Source: Cytophagales bacterium
GTDB lineage: Bacteria; Bacteroidota; Bacteroidia; Cytophagales; Cyclobacteriaceae
DNA: 41,704 nt
Direction: 5' to 3'
Assembly (NCBI GenBank): GCA_013298505.1
Contig: JAAFHY010000020.1
Span: 1 to 41,704 of the forward strand
The position numbers and the translations under genes were made by a program. The notes beneath the pieces are model-generated. The model was not told the origin of the DNA. It ran no database searches and saw only the letters and a program-made list of their open reading frames with translations. This document shows, piece after piece, positions 7,932 through 15,224 of the stretch; the stretch's first letter is position 1; every line of letters starts with the position of its first letter.

Positions 7932-10301
7932 ATGCAAAAAATAATTACTACCCTCTCATTTTTCGTTATCGCTCTTGGAGGCTTTACACAAAATATTACG
8001 CAAACCATAAGAGGCATCATTGTCGATAAAGATAGTAAAGCGCCAGTCGCTTATGTGAATGTTACCCTCGATGCGAACTCAATTATTGGTGCCGTTACCA
8101 ACGAAAAAGGTGTTTTTGTTTTAGCAAATGTGCCTATTGGAAGGCAAACAGTTAGGGTTTCGTTTATTGGATATAAGCCGCAGGTGGTCTCCGACATTCA
8201 ATTGAATTCTGCGAAAGAAACAATTCTTTATATAGAAATGGAAGAAGACGCCACTCTTTTATCTGAGGTGGTGATCACTGGAGTGAATCCAAAAGTTGGC
8301 ACCGTCAACGATATGGTAGGGGTTAGTGGCCGAACTTTTAGCGTCAATGAAGCCAATCGCTTTGCTGGCAGCCAAAATGACCCATCACGGATGGCGCGCA
8401 ACTATGCAGGTGTGTCAGGAGCTAACGACCAACGAAACGATATTATTATTCGTGGAAATGCACCGCAAGGATTGCTTTGGAGGATAGAGGGCATCCCCGT
8501 GCCAAACCCAAACCACTTTTCGGGTCAAGGAAGCACGGGAGGGCCAATCAATATTATCAATTACAAAATGTTGTCCAATTCAGATTTTCTTACTGGAGCA
8601 TTTCCTGCCGAATACGGGAATGGTACGTCAGGCGTTTTTGACATTCGGATTAGAAACGGCAACAATCAAAAAAGTGAAAAGACAATTCAACTTGGTGCAC
8701 TTGGCTTAGAAGCTCTCTTGGAAGGACCATTTAACAAAAATAAAAAGTCGAGTTATTTGATTGGATACAGATATTCAACACTTTCCATCCTTGCCAATGC
8801 CGGAATAAAACTAGGATTTGCCTCTATTCCCTACTATGAAGACCTATCGTTGAAATTGAATTTTCAAACGAAGAGGGCAGGGGTGTTTAGTGTATTTGCT
8901 GTGGGGGGGATTAGTAACACGGCTTTTTATGACAATAAACGAGATAGCACGCAGTTCTCTCCAGCCAACAAAGGAGAGAATGTAGAATTTGGTTCTAAGA
9001 CGGGCGTGATTGGGTTAAGCCATACCTACTTCTTAAGCAACTCAACCTTTATAAAAACTACCATTGCTACAACCTATGAGGGAAATGGGGGAAGTCGAGA
9101 TTCCATTCAAGTAGACCAATCTTTGAAGAGAACAGGTGGTTTTGGATTTAATAATCACAAGTTTGTTTTGAATTCATTTTTGAATAAAAAAATCAATTCG
9201 AAAAATACTGTCCAATGCGGTATGTTGGCCGAGCAGATTAATTATACCTCCAGAGATAGTTTGCTTCTTTATAGAGCAAGTGGCAAAAGTCCGTTTTGGG
9301 GTTACAATAATAACTTTAAAGGAAATACTATATTACTTCAAGGCTATACTCAGTGGAAGTATAAAGTAAATTCAAATGTTACCATTAACTCGGGTGTCCA
9401 TTTTCAATACCTAACTCTTAACAATCGCTTCGTAGTTGAGCCAAGGCTGTCGATTAACTACCAATTAAATGAAAGGGGCACTGTAAGCTTTGGCTATGGC
9501 TTGCACCATCAAGTGCAGCCGTATGGAATGTACTTTTACAAAAACAGAAACTCGGCTAATAATGAAATTGAAACAAACCGAGACCTAAATTTCTCTCGGA
9601 GCAATCAGTTTGTTTTAAGTTACGAACTTAATTTCACTAATGACTTTCGAGTAAAGGTGGAAACCTACTATCAGTATCTTTCTAGCATTCCCATTGAAAA
9701 GGTATCATCCTCTTATTCTGTACTAAATTACGGAGCTACTTTTGCAAATTCATACAAAGAAAATCTAATAAATAATGGAGTTGGCCAAAATTATGGATGG
9801 GAGGTTACCGTTGAGAAATTTTTTAGCAGAAGCTATTATTTTTTAGTCACAGCATCACTATATCAGTCCACATACAGAGGTAGTGACCAAGTGTGGAGAA
9901 ACACGGCCTTCAATGGAAACTATGTTGTAAATGGTCTTGCTGGCAGAGAATTCAAATTGAAAAATAACTTGAGTATTTTATTGGATGCTAAGTTGACCGT
10001 GGCAGGTGGATTGCGGTATTCACCATTGGATGTGCCCGCCTCAATTACTAATAATGAAGCTACATACAAAGATGCTGAAGCCTTTGCGCTACAGAACCAA
10101 ACCTATTTCAAACCTGATGTGAAAATTACAATCAGAAAAGATTTTAAGAATAAAATGGCATTGGAATGGGCCTTAGATATTCAAAATGTAGTCAACTATC
10201 AAAATGTCTATCTCAATTGGTATGACAAGAATACACAGACCGAACATCCTGTATTTCAAAATGGACGTTTTCCTACTGTGCAATTAAAATTAGAATTTTA
10301 A
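7932..10301 (+). CDS. TonB-dependent receptor with carboxypeptidase-regulatory-like domain
   Basis: I choose the ATG at 7932 (789 residues) over an upstream in-frame TTG because it directly opens a signal peptide (MQKIITTLSFFVIALGGFTQ). Domains in order: a carboxypeptidase-D-regulatory-like beta-sandwich (about 25-110, TIRGIIVDKDSKAPVAYVNV), a plug domain (about 130-240, DIIIRGNAPQGLLWRIEG, then FPAEYGNGTSGVFDI), and a 22-strand-type barrel ending in the outer-membrane signature FPTVQLKLEF with terminal Phe. It imports a ligand across the outer membrane using TonB energy. No SusD partner follows, so it is not a classic polysaccharide-utilisation pair; the ligand could be a siderophore, peptide or metal complex. 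The Crp/Fnr gene upstream may control it. Confidence 0.92.
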   Translation: MQKIITTLSFFVIALGGFTQNITQTIRGIIVDKDSKAPVAYVNVTLDANSIIGAVTNEKGVFVLANVPIGRQTVRVSFIGYKPQVVSDIQLNSAKETILYIEMEEDATLLSEVVITGVNPKVGTVNDMVGVSGRTFSVNEANRFAGSQNDPSRMARNYAGVSGANDQRNDIIIRGNAPQGLLWRIEGIPVPNPNHFSGQGSTGGPINIINYKMLSNSDFLTGAFPAEYGNGTSGVFDIRIRNGNNQKSEKTIQLGALGLEALLEGPFNKNKKSSYLIGYRYSTLSILANAGIKLGFASIPYYEDLSLKLNFQTKRAGVFSVFAVGGISNTAFYDNKRDSTQFSPANKGENVEFGSKTGVIGLSHTYFLSNSTFIKTTIATTYEGNGGSRDSIQVDQSLKRTGGFGFNNHKFVLNSFLNKKINSKNTVQCGMLAEQINYTSRDSLLLYRASGKSPFWGYNNNFKGNTILLQGYTQWKYKVNSNVTINSGVHFQYLTLNNRFVVEPRLSINYQLNERGTVSFGYGLHHQVQPYGMYFYKNRNSANNEIETNRDLNFSRSNQFVLSYELNFTNDFRVKVETYYQYLSSIPIEKVSSSYSVLNYGATFANSYKENLINNGVGQNYGWEVTVEKFFSRSYYFLVTASLYQSTYRGSDQVWRNTAFNGNYVVNGLAGREFKLKNNLSILLDAKLTVAGGLRYSPLDVPASITNNEATYKDAEAFALQNQTYFKPDVKITIRKDFKNKMALEWALDIQNVVNYQNVYLNWYDKNTQTEHPVFQNGRFPTVQLKLEF

Positions 10302-10664
10302 AGCGTTCTAATTTCCATTCAACCAATATCAATACTACTATTTTTCCCGCTGCTTGCGCACGTTTGCAATGCGTGCCTGTAGAGACAACTAATCATTTCC
10401 GTAGGCAACGGTGGAAAAAAGGGAATAAAAAGAACTTGGAATCGACTTGCCTGACGAACAAAGACTCGTCTAACAATCCCCACCGCACGGTAACCTATAA
10501 AGATTCTTGCCCACTCGTTTGGCATCCCGCAAGTATCAAGAAACAAATCTAAAGCTTGCGAGAAGCCAAACCCACCCGCCTCCTAGCAGAATCTTGACAG
10601 AGTTAGAAATTGTCTACCTTCAATGGATAACTAGTCATTAAGCCAAAAAAAACAATAAGGACAA
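10302..10664. other. 363-base non-coding gap before the AraC gene
   Basis: No credible gene. Open frames exist on both strands but lack start context and typical composition. A small inverted repeat (GCACG at about 10356 with CGTGC at about 10370) is present without a T-tract. The right end holds a promoter-like arrangement for the AraC gene: TTGACA at 10594-10599 and TACCTTCA at 10615-10622, 42 bases before its ATG. The middle section is richer in G+C than the flanking genes and may be a degenerate or dispersed element. Confidence 0.5.
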
Positions 10665-11528
10665 ATGGAAAACATTCCCATTAGGCATATCAAAACGTCC
10701 CCAAGGGAACCAAATTTATCTGAAGATTTTAGCATAAGAGATATTGGGGATATGCTTGCTGGCAACGACATGACTCAAGAACTCCACAGACATGATTTCT
10801 TTTTTATTATGGCGTTGAAAAAAGGAAGCGGTAACCACGAGATAGATTTTAATTCATACAAAGTTCATGACGATACTATTTTCTTCATGCGGCCAGGCCA
10901 GGTACATAAACTCAATTTGAAGGCAGGAAGTTCTGGGTATCTGATGCAATTTAACAGGGACTTCTATTCCCCTACAGACCAAGTAGCCGGGCAACGATTG
11001 CGTAGGGCAAGTAGTAAAAGTCTTTGTAAGCTTGATTCTGAAAAGGTAAATAGTCTATTGGCAATAATGAACTCTATTTTTCGGGAGTATTCGGACAAGC
11101 AAGAAGGGTTTCTGGATGCAGTAAAAGCAAACTTAGGAATCTTCTTAATCCAACTTATTCGTACTAGACGGAGTGATAAAAACCCAACTAACGTTGTCAG
11201 CTCCTATCACCAAGAACGCCTTGAGGAACTATACGAACTTATAGAAACACATATTGCTACCCATAAGCATGTGTCGCAATATGCTGACATGTTAAATCTT
11301 TCTTCCTACCAGCTTAATGCAATCACCAGAGTGACTCTTGGTAAAAGCTGCTCAGAACTAATCAACGAGTTTATTATTTTAGAGTCTAAGCGATCCCTTC
11401 TTGCAACCTCCAACCAGATAAATCAAATAGCCTATCAATTGGGCTATGAAGATGTTTCCTACTTTATCAGATTCTTCAAGAAACATATAGGCCAAACGCC
11501 CGAGGCCTTTAGAACTAATCACAAATAA
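10665..11528 (+). CDS. AraC-family transcriptional regulator
   Basis: A 287-residue AraC/XylS regulator. An N-terminal cupin-like sensor (about 20-110, HRHDFFFIMALKKGSGNHEIDF, then FFMRPGQVHKLNLKAGSSGY) is followed by a helical linker and two helix-turn-helix units at the C-terminus (about 195-285, VSQYADMLNLSSYQLNAITR and INQIAYQLGYEDVSYFIRFF, closing with GQTPEAFR). The second unit is well conserved. Immediately downstream, two promoters carry identical tandem GTCCTA sites at 21 bp spacing, the geometry expected for an AraC dimer, so this gene probably activates the SDR gene and the 13840/14071 pair. It begins the cluster, 90 bases before the SDR start. The inducer is unknown. Confidence 0.9.
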   Translation: MENIPIRHIKTSPREPNLSEDFSIRDIGDMLAGNDMTQELHRHDFFFIMALKKGSGNHEIDFNSYKVHDDTIFFMRPGQVHKLNLKAGSSGYLMQFNRDFYSPTDQVAGQRLRRASSKSLCKLDSEKVNSLLAIMNSIFREYSDKQEGFLDAVKANLGIFLIQLIRTRRSDKNPTNVVSSYHQERLEELYELIETHIATHKHVSQYADMLNLSSYQLNAITRVTLGKSCSELINEFIILESKRSLLATSNQINQIAYQLGYEDVSYFIRFFKKHIGQTPEAFRTNHK

Positions 11529-11585
11529 GTCCTATCCAACTTCATTTTTGTCCTACGCTACAGCTTCGACCCCGAAGTACTTTTG
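11529..11585 (+). promoter_or_regulatory. AraC-type tandem operator and -7 box, copy 1
   Basis: GTCCTA occurs at 11529-11534 and again at 11550-11555, exactly 21 bp apart, which puts both sites on the same face of the helix. After 22 bp comes a perfect -7 box, TACTTTTG, at 11578-11585, 32 bases before the SDR ATG. The second GTCCTA lies where a -33 element should be and no TTTG is present there, which suggests an activator-dependent promoter. The same layout is found at 13757-13813. It starts one base after the AraC stop codon. Confidence 0.65.
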
Positions 11586-11617
11586 TGAATAAATAAAAAT
11601 TCTAAAAAGAAAAGTGT

Positions 11618-12226
11618 ATGAAAAAGAAAATGAAAATTATCATCGTGGGCGCAACAGGAACCATGGGAAAGCATTTGTCGAGTGCATTTGAACAAGAACA
11701 TGAGGTAGTGCGAGCTGCTTCCGAAGGCGGAGACATCCAAGTTGATATTACCTCTACTGAATCCATTGAGAAAATGTTCAAGCAAGTAGGTGCATTTGAT
11801 GCTCTTATTTGTACAGCTGGTCCTACATTTGTTGGTCCGTGGAAAAAATTGAATGACAACGAGTTCAGGAAAGGCATCGAGGGAAAATTAATGGGGCAGA
11901 TTAATTTGGTGCTTATTGGGCAGCACTATATCAATCCTAAAGGTTCATTTTCACTAATCACAGGAGCATTAACGCATGAACCGCAATTGAATTTCGCAAA
12001 CGCATCGGCAGCCAATGGAGCAGTTGAGGGATTTGTACGTGCTGCGGCAATAGAATTAGAAAATAGTATTCGCATTAATGCTGTGAGTCCAACTGTTATC
12101 GAAAATTCACCCCAATATTTTGATTTCTTCCCTGGTGATATTCCGGTTACCATGAAACAACTCGAGTATGGCTTTCGCAAAAGTATCTTTGGTGCCAATA
12201 CAGGGCAGATCATAAAGCCTCATTAA
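11618..12226 (+). CDS. Short-chain dehydrogenase-like protein lacking the YxxxK catalytic pair
   Basis: A 202-residue Rossmann protein. The dinucleotide-binding motif GATGTMGKH is at 11-19, followed by an acidic segment (VDITS) and an ALICTAG strand. The active-site helix normally reads YxxxK; here the equivalent segment is ASAANGAVEGF (residues 129-139), placing Ala129 and Asn133 where Tyr and Lys are expected. The NGAVEGFVRAAAIEL and RINAVSPTV segments are otherwise typical of the family, and some compact SDR relatives of about 200 residues share the loss. The protein may bind NAD(P) and act by a different mechanism, or be a non-enzymatic sensor. It is the first gene under the AraC-type promoter; a strong hairpin follows its stop. 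Confidence 0.85.
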   Translation: MKKKMKIIIVGATGTMGKHLSSAFEQEHEVVRAASEGGDIQVDITSTESIEKMFKQVGAFDALICTAGPTFVGPWKKLNDNEFRKGIEGKLMGQINLVLIGQHYINPKGSFSLITGALTHEPQLNFANASAANGAVEGFVRAAAIELENSIRINAVSPTVIENSPQYFDFFPGDIPVTMKQLEYGFRKSIFGANTGQIIKPH

Positions 12227-12252
12227 TTTCCTGTACGACATATCATAGTATT

Positions 12253-12286
12253 CGTAGGTCATTATTTGCAGCTATAATGACCTACG
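12253..12286 (+). terminator. Perfect 13-bp hairpin after the SDR gene
   Basis: CGTAGGTCATTAT (12253-12265) and ATAATGACCTACG (12274-12286) are exact inverted copies around the loop TTGCAGCT, starting 27 bases after the SDR stop. No T-tract follows, so it may attenuate, protect mRNA ends or bind protein and not terminate strictly. An in-frame ATG at 12277 falls inside the right arm, which argues against that start for the porin gene. Confidence 0.5.
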
Positions 12287-12354
12287 GTTATAAACCAAAC
12301 CAAATAACAATCAGTAGTTCTATTTCTGTTTTTTCTCAATTGGTTATAGACCAA
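12286..12354 (+). promoter_or_regulatory. Two near-identical palindromic sites upstream of the porin
   Basis: GGTTATAAACCAA at 12286-12298 and GGTTATAGACCAA at 12342-12354 differ at one base. Each has inverted arms (GGTT/AACC; TTGGT/ACCAA in the second). The downstream copy ends 15 bases before the porin ATG at 12370. They look like a pair of regulator sites controlling the porin separately from the GTCCTA promoters. The regulator is unknown. Confidence 0.4.
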
Positions 12355-12369
12355 CTAATAATTATTTCT

Positions 12370-13752
12370 ATGAAAAAGATTAAACATTTGGCCAATACTC
12401 TGATTTTCGGGTTTACGACTATAGTTTCATCTACCATGGCACAAAATGAAATCAACTTTTTGCGCTATGATGATGATTTTTCACTTGTCAAGAATGACAG
12501 CCTTAAAAAAGGGCCTGACTACTTAAAGTATAATTCTTTTGGGAATCATAATTATATTTCCTTTGGTGGTGAACTCCGTGAACAATTTCAAATATATCGT
12601 AATCTAAACTTTGGAGATGTACCTCCAAGCTATCAAAATACATCACCGACTCAGCTGTGGCATCGATTTCTACTGCATACAAATATTGAAGTAGGAAATC
12701 ATTTAAGGCTCTTTATTCAATTCAACAATACACTTCGTTTTTTGAATGACAATCCAATTACCTCAGAAATTGACGAAAACCAACTAAGCCTTCACCAAGC
12801 TTTTGCCGAGGTAAACTTACACCAATGGAAATTTAGATTGGGCAGACAAGAACTATTGTATGGCAATAGCCGATTGATCACCGTAAGGGAAGGCCCTAAC
12901 ACCAGACTGACTTTTGATGGAGTTGTAATAAAGCGAACGACAAATAAGGGAAGAATTGATTTTCTAACCGTTTCAAAAGTAATATCTAAACAAAATATTT
13001 TTGATGACGAGAGTTTCAAAGAGTGCTTGATTGGTATTTACGGAACAAGATATTTCGCCAATCATAAAATTGGCTTGGATTATTTTGCATTGAACTTTCA
13101 ATCGAAAGCCAGTACATACAATTATAGAACTGGATTTGAAAACAGGCAGACCTATGGCACGCGCTTATTTGTAAATACTACGAAAGTAAATTTTGAATTG
13201 GAGGGTGCGTATCAATCAGGCACATTCGATAATCTGACTATTGATGCCTATAACATTTTGGTAGATGTAAATGTGCAGGTGCTTCCCAGTAAAAAAGGAG
13301 TAATTGGGCTTGCAGCAAATGCAGCTTCGGGAGACAACGATAGTGAAGACCGTAAATTAAACACCTACAATTTACTATATGCCAAACCTGCCTATGGTCT
13401 GGCCATTCCTATCGGAGCTACAAACATGATAAGTATATATCCGTATGTAAAAATAAATCCTATCCAAAAGTTAAACATTGTAGCACAAGTTTTTTTTCTG
13501 GCTAGAAATAGCAACCAAGACGGGACTTATTCTCCAGGAATGGTTGAAAACAGACCAAGCCCTAATTTACTTTTTACCTCAAGAAAAAAAACATTGGGTG
13601 TGTTTTATACTGTTGAAACCACTTATCGTCAAAACAAAAATCTATCATTCTCTTTTGACGCATCTTATTTTAGCGCAGGCAGTTATCCCCTAGCAACAGG
13701 GCTCGGTAAAGATATTGTGTACATATCCTTCAAATCCACATTCAAATTTTAA
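12370..13752 (+). CDS. Outer-membrane porin of the alginate-export family
   Basis: A 460-residue beta-barrel. The ATG at 12370 opens a lysine-containing signal peptide ending TMAQ (MKKIKHLANTLIFGF, then STMAQ), whereas the upstream in-frame ATG lies in a hairpin and adds 31 unlikely residues. Family features are FGGELREQFQIYRN, the strand-turn segment WKFRLGRQELLYGNSRL, REGPNTRLTFDGV, and a C-terminal strand ending in Phe (KSTFKF). Alginate-export proteins such as AlgE form narrow 18-strand outer-membrane pores; in Bacteroidota the family is used widely and alginate is not implied. It sits inside the AraC cluster and may supply substrate for, or release product of, the oxidoreductases. Confidence 0.82.
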   Translation: MKKIKHLANTLIFGFTTIVSSTMAQNEINFLRYDDDFSLVKNDSLKKGPDYLKYNSFGNHNYISFGGELREQFQIYRNLNFGDVPPSYQNTSPTQLWHRFLLHTNIEVGNHLRLFIQFNNTLRFLNDNPITSEIDENQLSLHQAFAEVNLHQWKFRLGRQELLYGNSRLITVREGPNTRLTFDGVVIKRTTNKGRIDFLTVSKVISKQNIFDDESFKECLIGIYGTRYFANHKIGLDYFALNFQSKASTYNYRTGFENRQTYGTRLFVNTTKVNFELEGAYQSGTFDNLTIDAYNILVDVNVQVLPSKKGVIGLAANAASGDNDSEDRKLNTYNLLYAKPAYGLAIPIGATNMISIYPYVKINPIQKLNIVAQVFFLARNSNQDGTYSPGMVENRPSPNLLFTSRKKTLGVFYTVETTYRQNKNLSFSFDASYFSAGSYPLATGLGKDIVYISFKSTFKF

Positions 13753-13756
13753 ATAT

Positions 13757-13813
13757 GTCCTACTCAACTTCATTTGTGTCCTATCATTGAGGTTACAGCA
13801 GGAAGTACCTTTG
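13757..13813 (+). promoter_or_regulatory. AraC-type tandem operator and -7 box, copy 2
   Basis: GTCCTA at 13757-13762 and 13778-13783 (21 bp apart), then 22 bp to a perfect -7 box TACCTTTG at 13806-13813, 26 bases before the ATG at 13840. Over the 27 bases spanning the tandem sites, 24 match copy 1 at 11529, and the shared word GGAAG/CGAAG precedes both -7 boxes. The first codons of the two controlled genes are also alike, so the whole promoter-start segment may be a duplication. Confidence 0.65.
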
Positions 13814-13839
13814 AGTATAAATAATATCAAAAAAACATT

Positions 13840-14064
13840 ATGAAAACGAAAATGAAATTAATTGCCTCCTTAAGAATATGGGTTGTGATTTATCCATCGA
13901 TTACGCTATTTCTCTTCCTATTTGGCGAAACAATATCTGGGCTGCCCTTGTACCTGAGAACGGGCATACTAACTCTTTCCTTAGTTCCCTGGATGGTATT
14001 TGTGGGTCTGCCCTTTGTAGATTTAATCATCCGTCTGCTTTCACCGAAAGCAGACAAAAGTTAA
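13840..14064 (+). CDS. Small two-TM membrane protein
   Basis: 74 residues with two hydrophobic helices (about 10-28, LRIWVVIYPSITLFLFLFG; about 42-66, GILTLSLVPWMVFVGLPFVD), a loop motif LPLYLRTG between them, and a charged tail. Similar short proteins with PLYLRT and LVP motifs occur near oxidoreductase genes in other bacteria, but I know of no function. It is the first gene behind the second AraC-type promoter and lies 6 bases before the flavoprotein gene, so it is co-transcribed and perhaps partners that enzyme at the membrane. Confidence 0.72.
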   Translation: MKTKMKLIASLRIWVVIYPSITLFLFLFGETISGLPLYLRTGILTLSLVPWMVFVGLPFVDLIIRLLSPKADKS

Positions 14065-14070
14065 GGCTGT

Positions 14071-15102
14071 ATGAAGGTCGGTAAAGAAATATTCTCGACA
14101 ACATCCAGACGTAAATTTGTTAAGCAAAGCGGAGTTGTATTGGCATGTCTCGCTCTACCATTTCAGTTCACCAATTTTTCAAAATATAAACTCATGATCG
14201 ATAAAATAAATTTTGACGTAATTATAGTAGGTGGTAGTTATTCAGGACTTGCCGCAGCTATGGCTTTGGGAAGAGCCATGAAACAAGTTTTGATTATAGA
14301 TAGTGGCAAACCGTGTAACAGGCAAACACCATATTCACATAACTTCATCACGCAAGACGGAAAAACACCCAAAGAAATTGCCACGCTTGCAAAACAACAG
14401 GTGGAAAAATATGACACTGTAAAGTTCTTCAGCGGTATAGTAAACAACGGAATCAAAACCAAAAATGGATTTGCAATTCAGACCACATCAGGAGAAGCCT
14501 TTAGCGCAAAGAAACTAATTTTTGCGACAGGCATCCGAGACATTATGCACGATATTGAGGGCTATGCTGAATGTTGGGGAATTTCAGTTCTTCACTGCCC
14601 GTACTGTCATGGGTACGAAGTAAGGAACGAAAAAACAGGTATTCTAGGCAATGGCGAATACGGCTTTGAGTTTTCTACGCTTATTTCAAACTGGACAAAA
14701 GATCTGACGCTTTTTACCAATGGGAAATCTACTTTAACGGTAGAACAAACTGAGAAGATAAAAAGCAATCATATACAAATTGTACAAAAAGAGATTGAAA
14801 AAATAAAGCATACAAATGGGCATCTTCAGGATATCATTTTCAAAGACGGCACTTCATTTCCTTTAAAAGCCTTGTATGCGCGCAGCGCTTTTGAGCAGCA
14901 TTGTGCTGTTCCGGAAACTTTAGGATGTGAATTGACGGATGACGGATATATTAAGACTGATCCTTCGCAAAAGACAAGCATTCAAGGAGTTTTCGCTTGC
15001 GGTGACAATACAACTCGCATACGTACGGTCGCAAATGCAGTAGCGATGGGTACAACAGCAGGCATGATGGCAAATAAGCAACTTGCCTTTGAAGAATTTT
15101 AA
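14071..15102 (+). CDS. Thioredoxin-reductase-like FAD/NAD(P) oxidoreductase with N-terminal Tat signal
   Basis: A 343-residue flavoprotein. FAD-binding motif VIIVGGSYSGLAAAMALGRA begins at about 50; the redox pair is Cys176-Pro-Tyr-Cys179 in HCPYCHGYE; the NAD(P) motif GNGEYGFEFS is at about 195; the C-terminal FAD motif GVFACGDN closes the fold. The CPYCHG form resembles the GliT-like branch of the thioredoxin-reductase family more than true TrxB (CATCDG). Residues 12-18 are SRRKFVK, followed by a hydrophobic stretch GVVLACLALP: a twin-arginine export signal not expected in this cytoplasmic family. An internal ATG at 14194 (Met42) would give a 302-residue form of the usual family length. The protein may therefore work in the periplasm, or have two starts. 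Confidence 0.88.
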   Translation: MKVGKEIFSTTSRRKFVKQSGVVLACLALPFQFTNFSKYKLMIDKINFDVIIVGGSYSGLAAAMALGRAMKQVLIIDSGKPCNRQTPYSHNFITQDGKTPKEIATLAKQQVEKYDTVKFFSGIVNNGIKTKNGFAIQTTSGEAFSAKKLIFATGIRDIMHDIEGYAECWGISVLHCPYCHGYEVRNEKTGILGNGEYGFEFSTLISNWTKDLTLFTNGKSTLTVEQTEKIKSNHIQIVQKEIEKIKHTNGHLQDIIFKDGTSFPLKALYARSAFEQHCAVPETLGCELTDDGYIKTDPSQKTSIQGVFACGDNTTRIRTVANAVAMGTTAGMMANKQLAFEEF

Positions 15103-15133
15103 ATGGCGTGATTGGCATTCCAATATCCTTCTT

Positions 15134-15161
15134 TTGCAGACATGAATGTCCAACTTGCAGA
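15134..15161 (+). promoter_or_regulatory. Tandem TTGCAGA sites at 21 bp, candidate LytTR operator 1
   Basis: TTGCAGA at 15134-15140 and at 15155-15161, exactly 21 bp apart, 64 bases upstream of the kinase GTG. LytTR domains typically bind pairs of direct repeats one two-turn step apart. A possible -7 box (TAACTTCA, 15213-15220) starts 51 bases after the second site. The same arrangement recurs at 16989-17016, on the other side of the two-component genes. A small palindrome (GACAT/ATGTC, 15139-15150) sits between the sites. Confidence 0.5.
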
Positions 15162-15224
15162 TCACTTTCGCCAAAGCCAAAACAATTAAAGACCGTTAAC
15201 CCTCATATTGAGTAACTTCAAAGC

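Noticed and set aside
10319-10546. Minus-strand 75-residue ORF in the gap before the AraC gene
   Set aside because: No family, no start context, and an opposite-strand ORF covers most of the same bases; treated as non-coding.
12277-12369. N-terminal extension of the porin
   Set aside because: Start lies in the right arm of a perfect hairpin; the true signal peptide begins at 12370.
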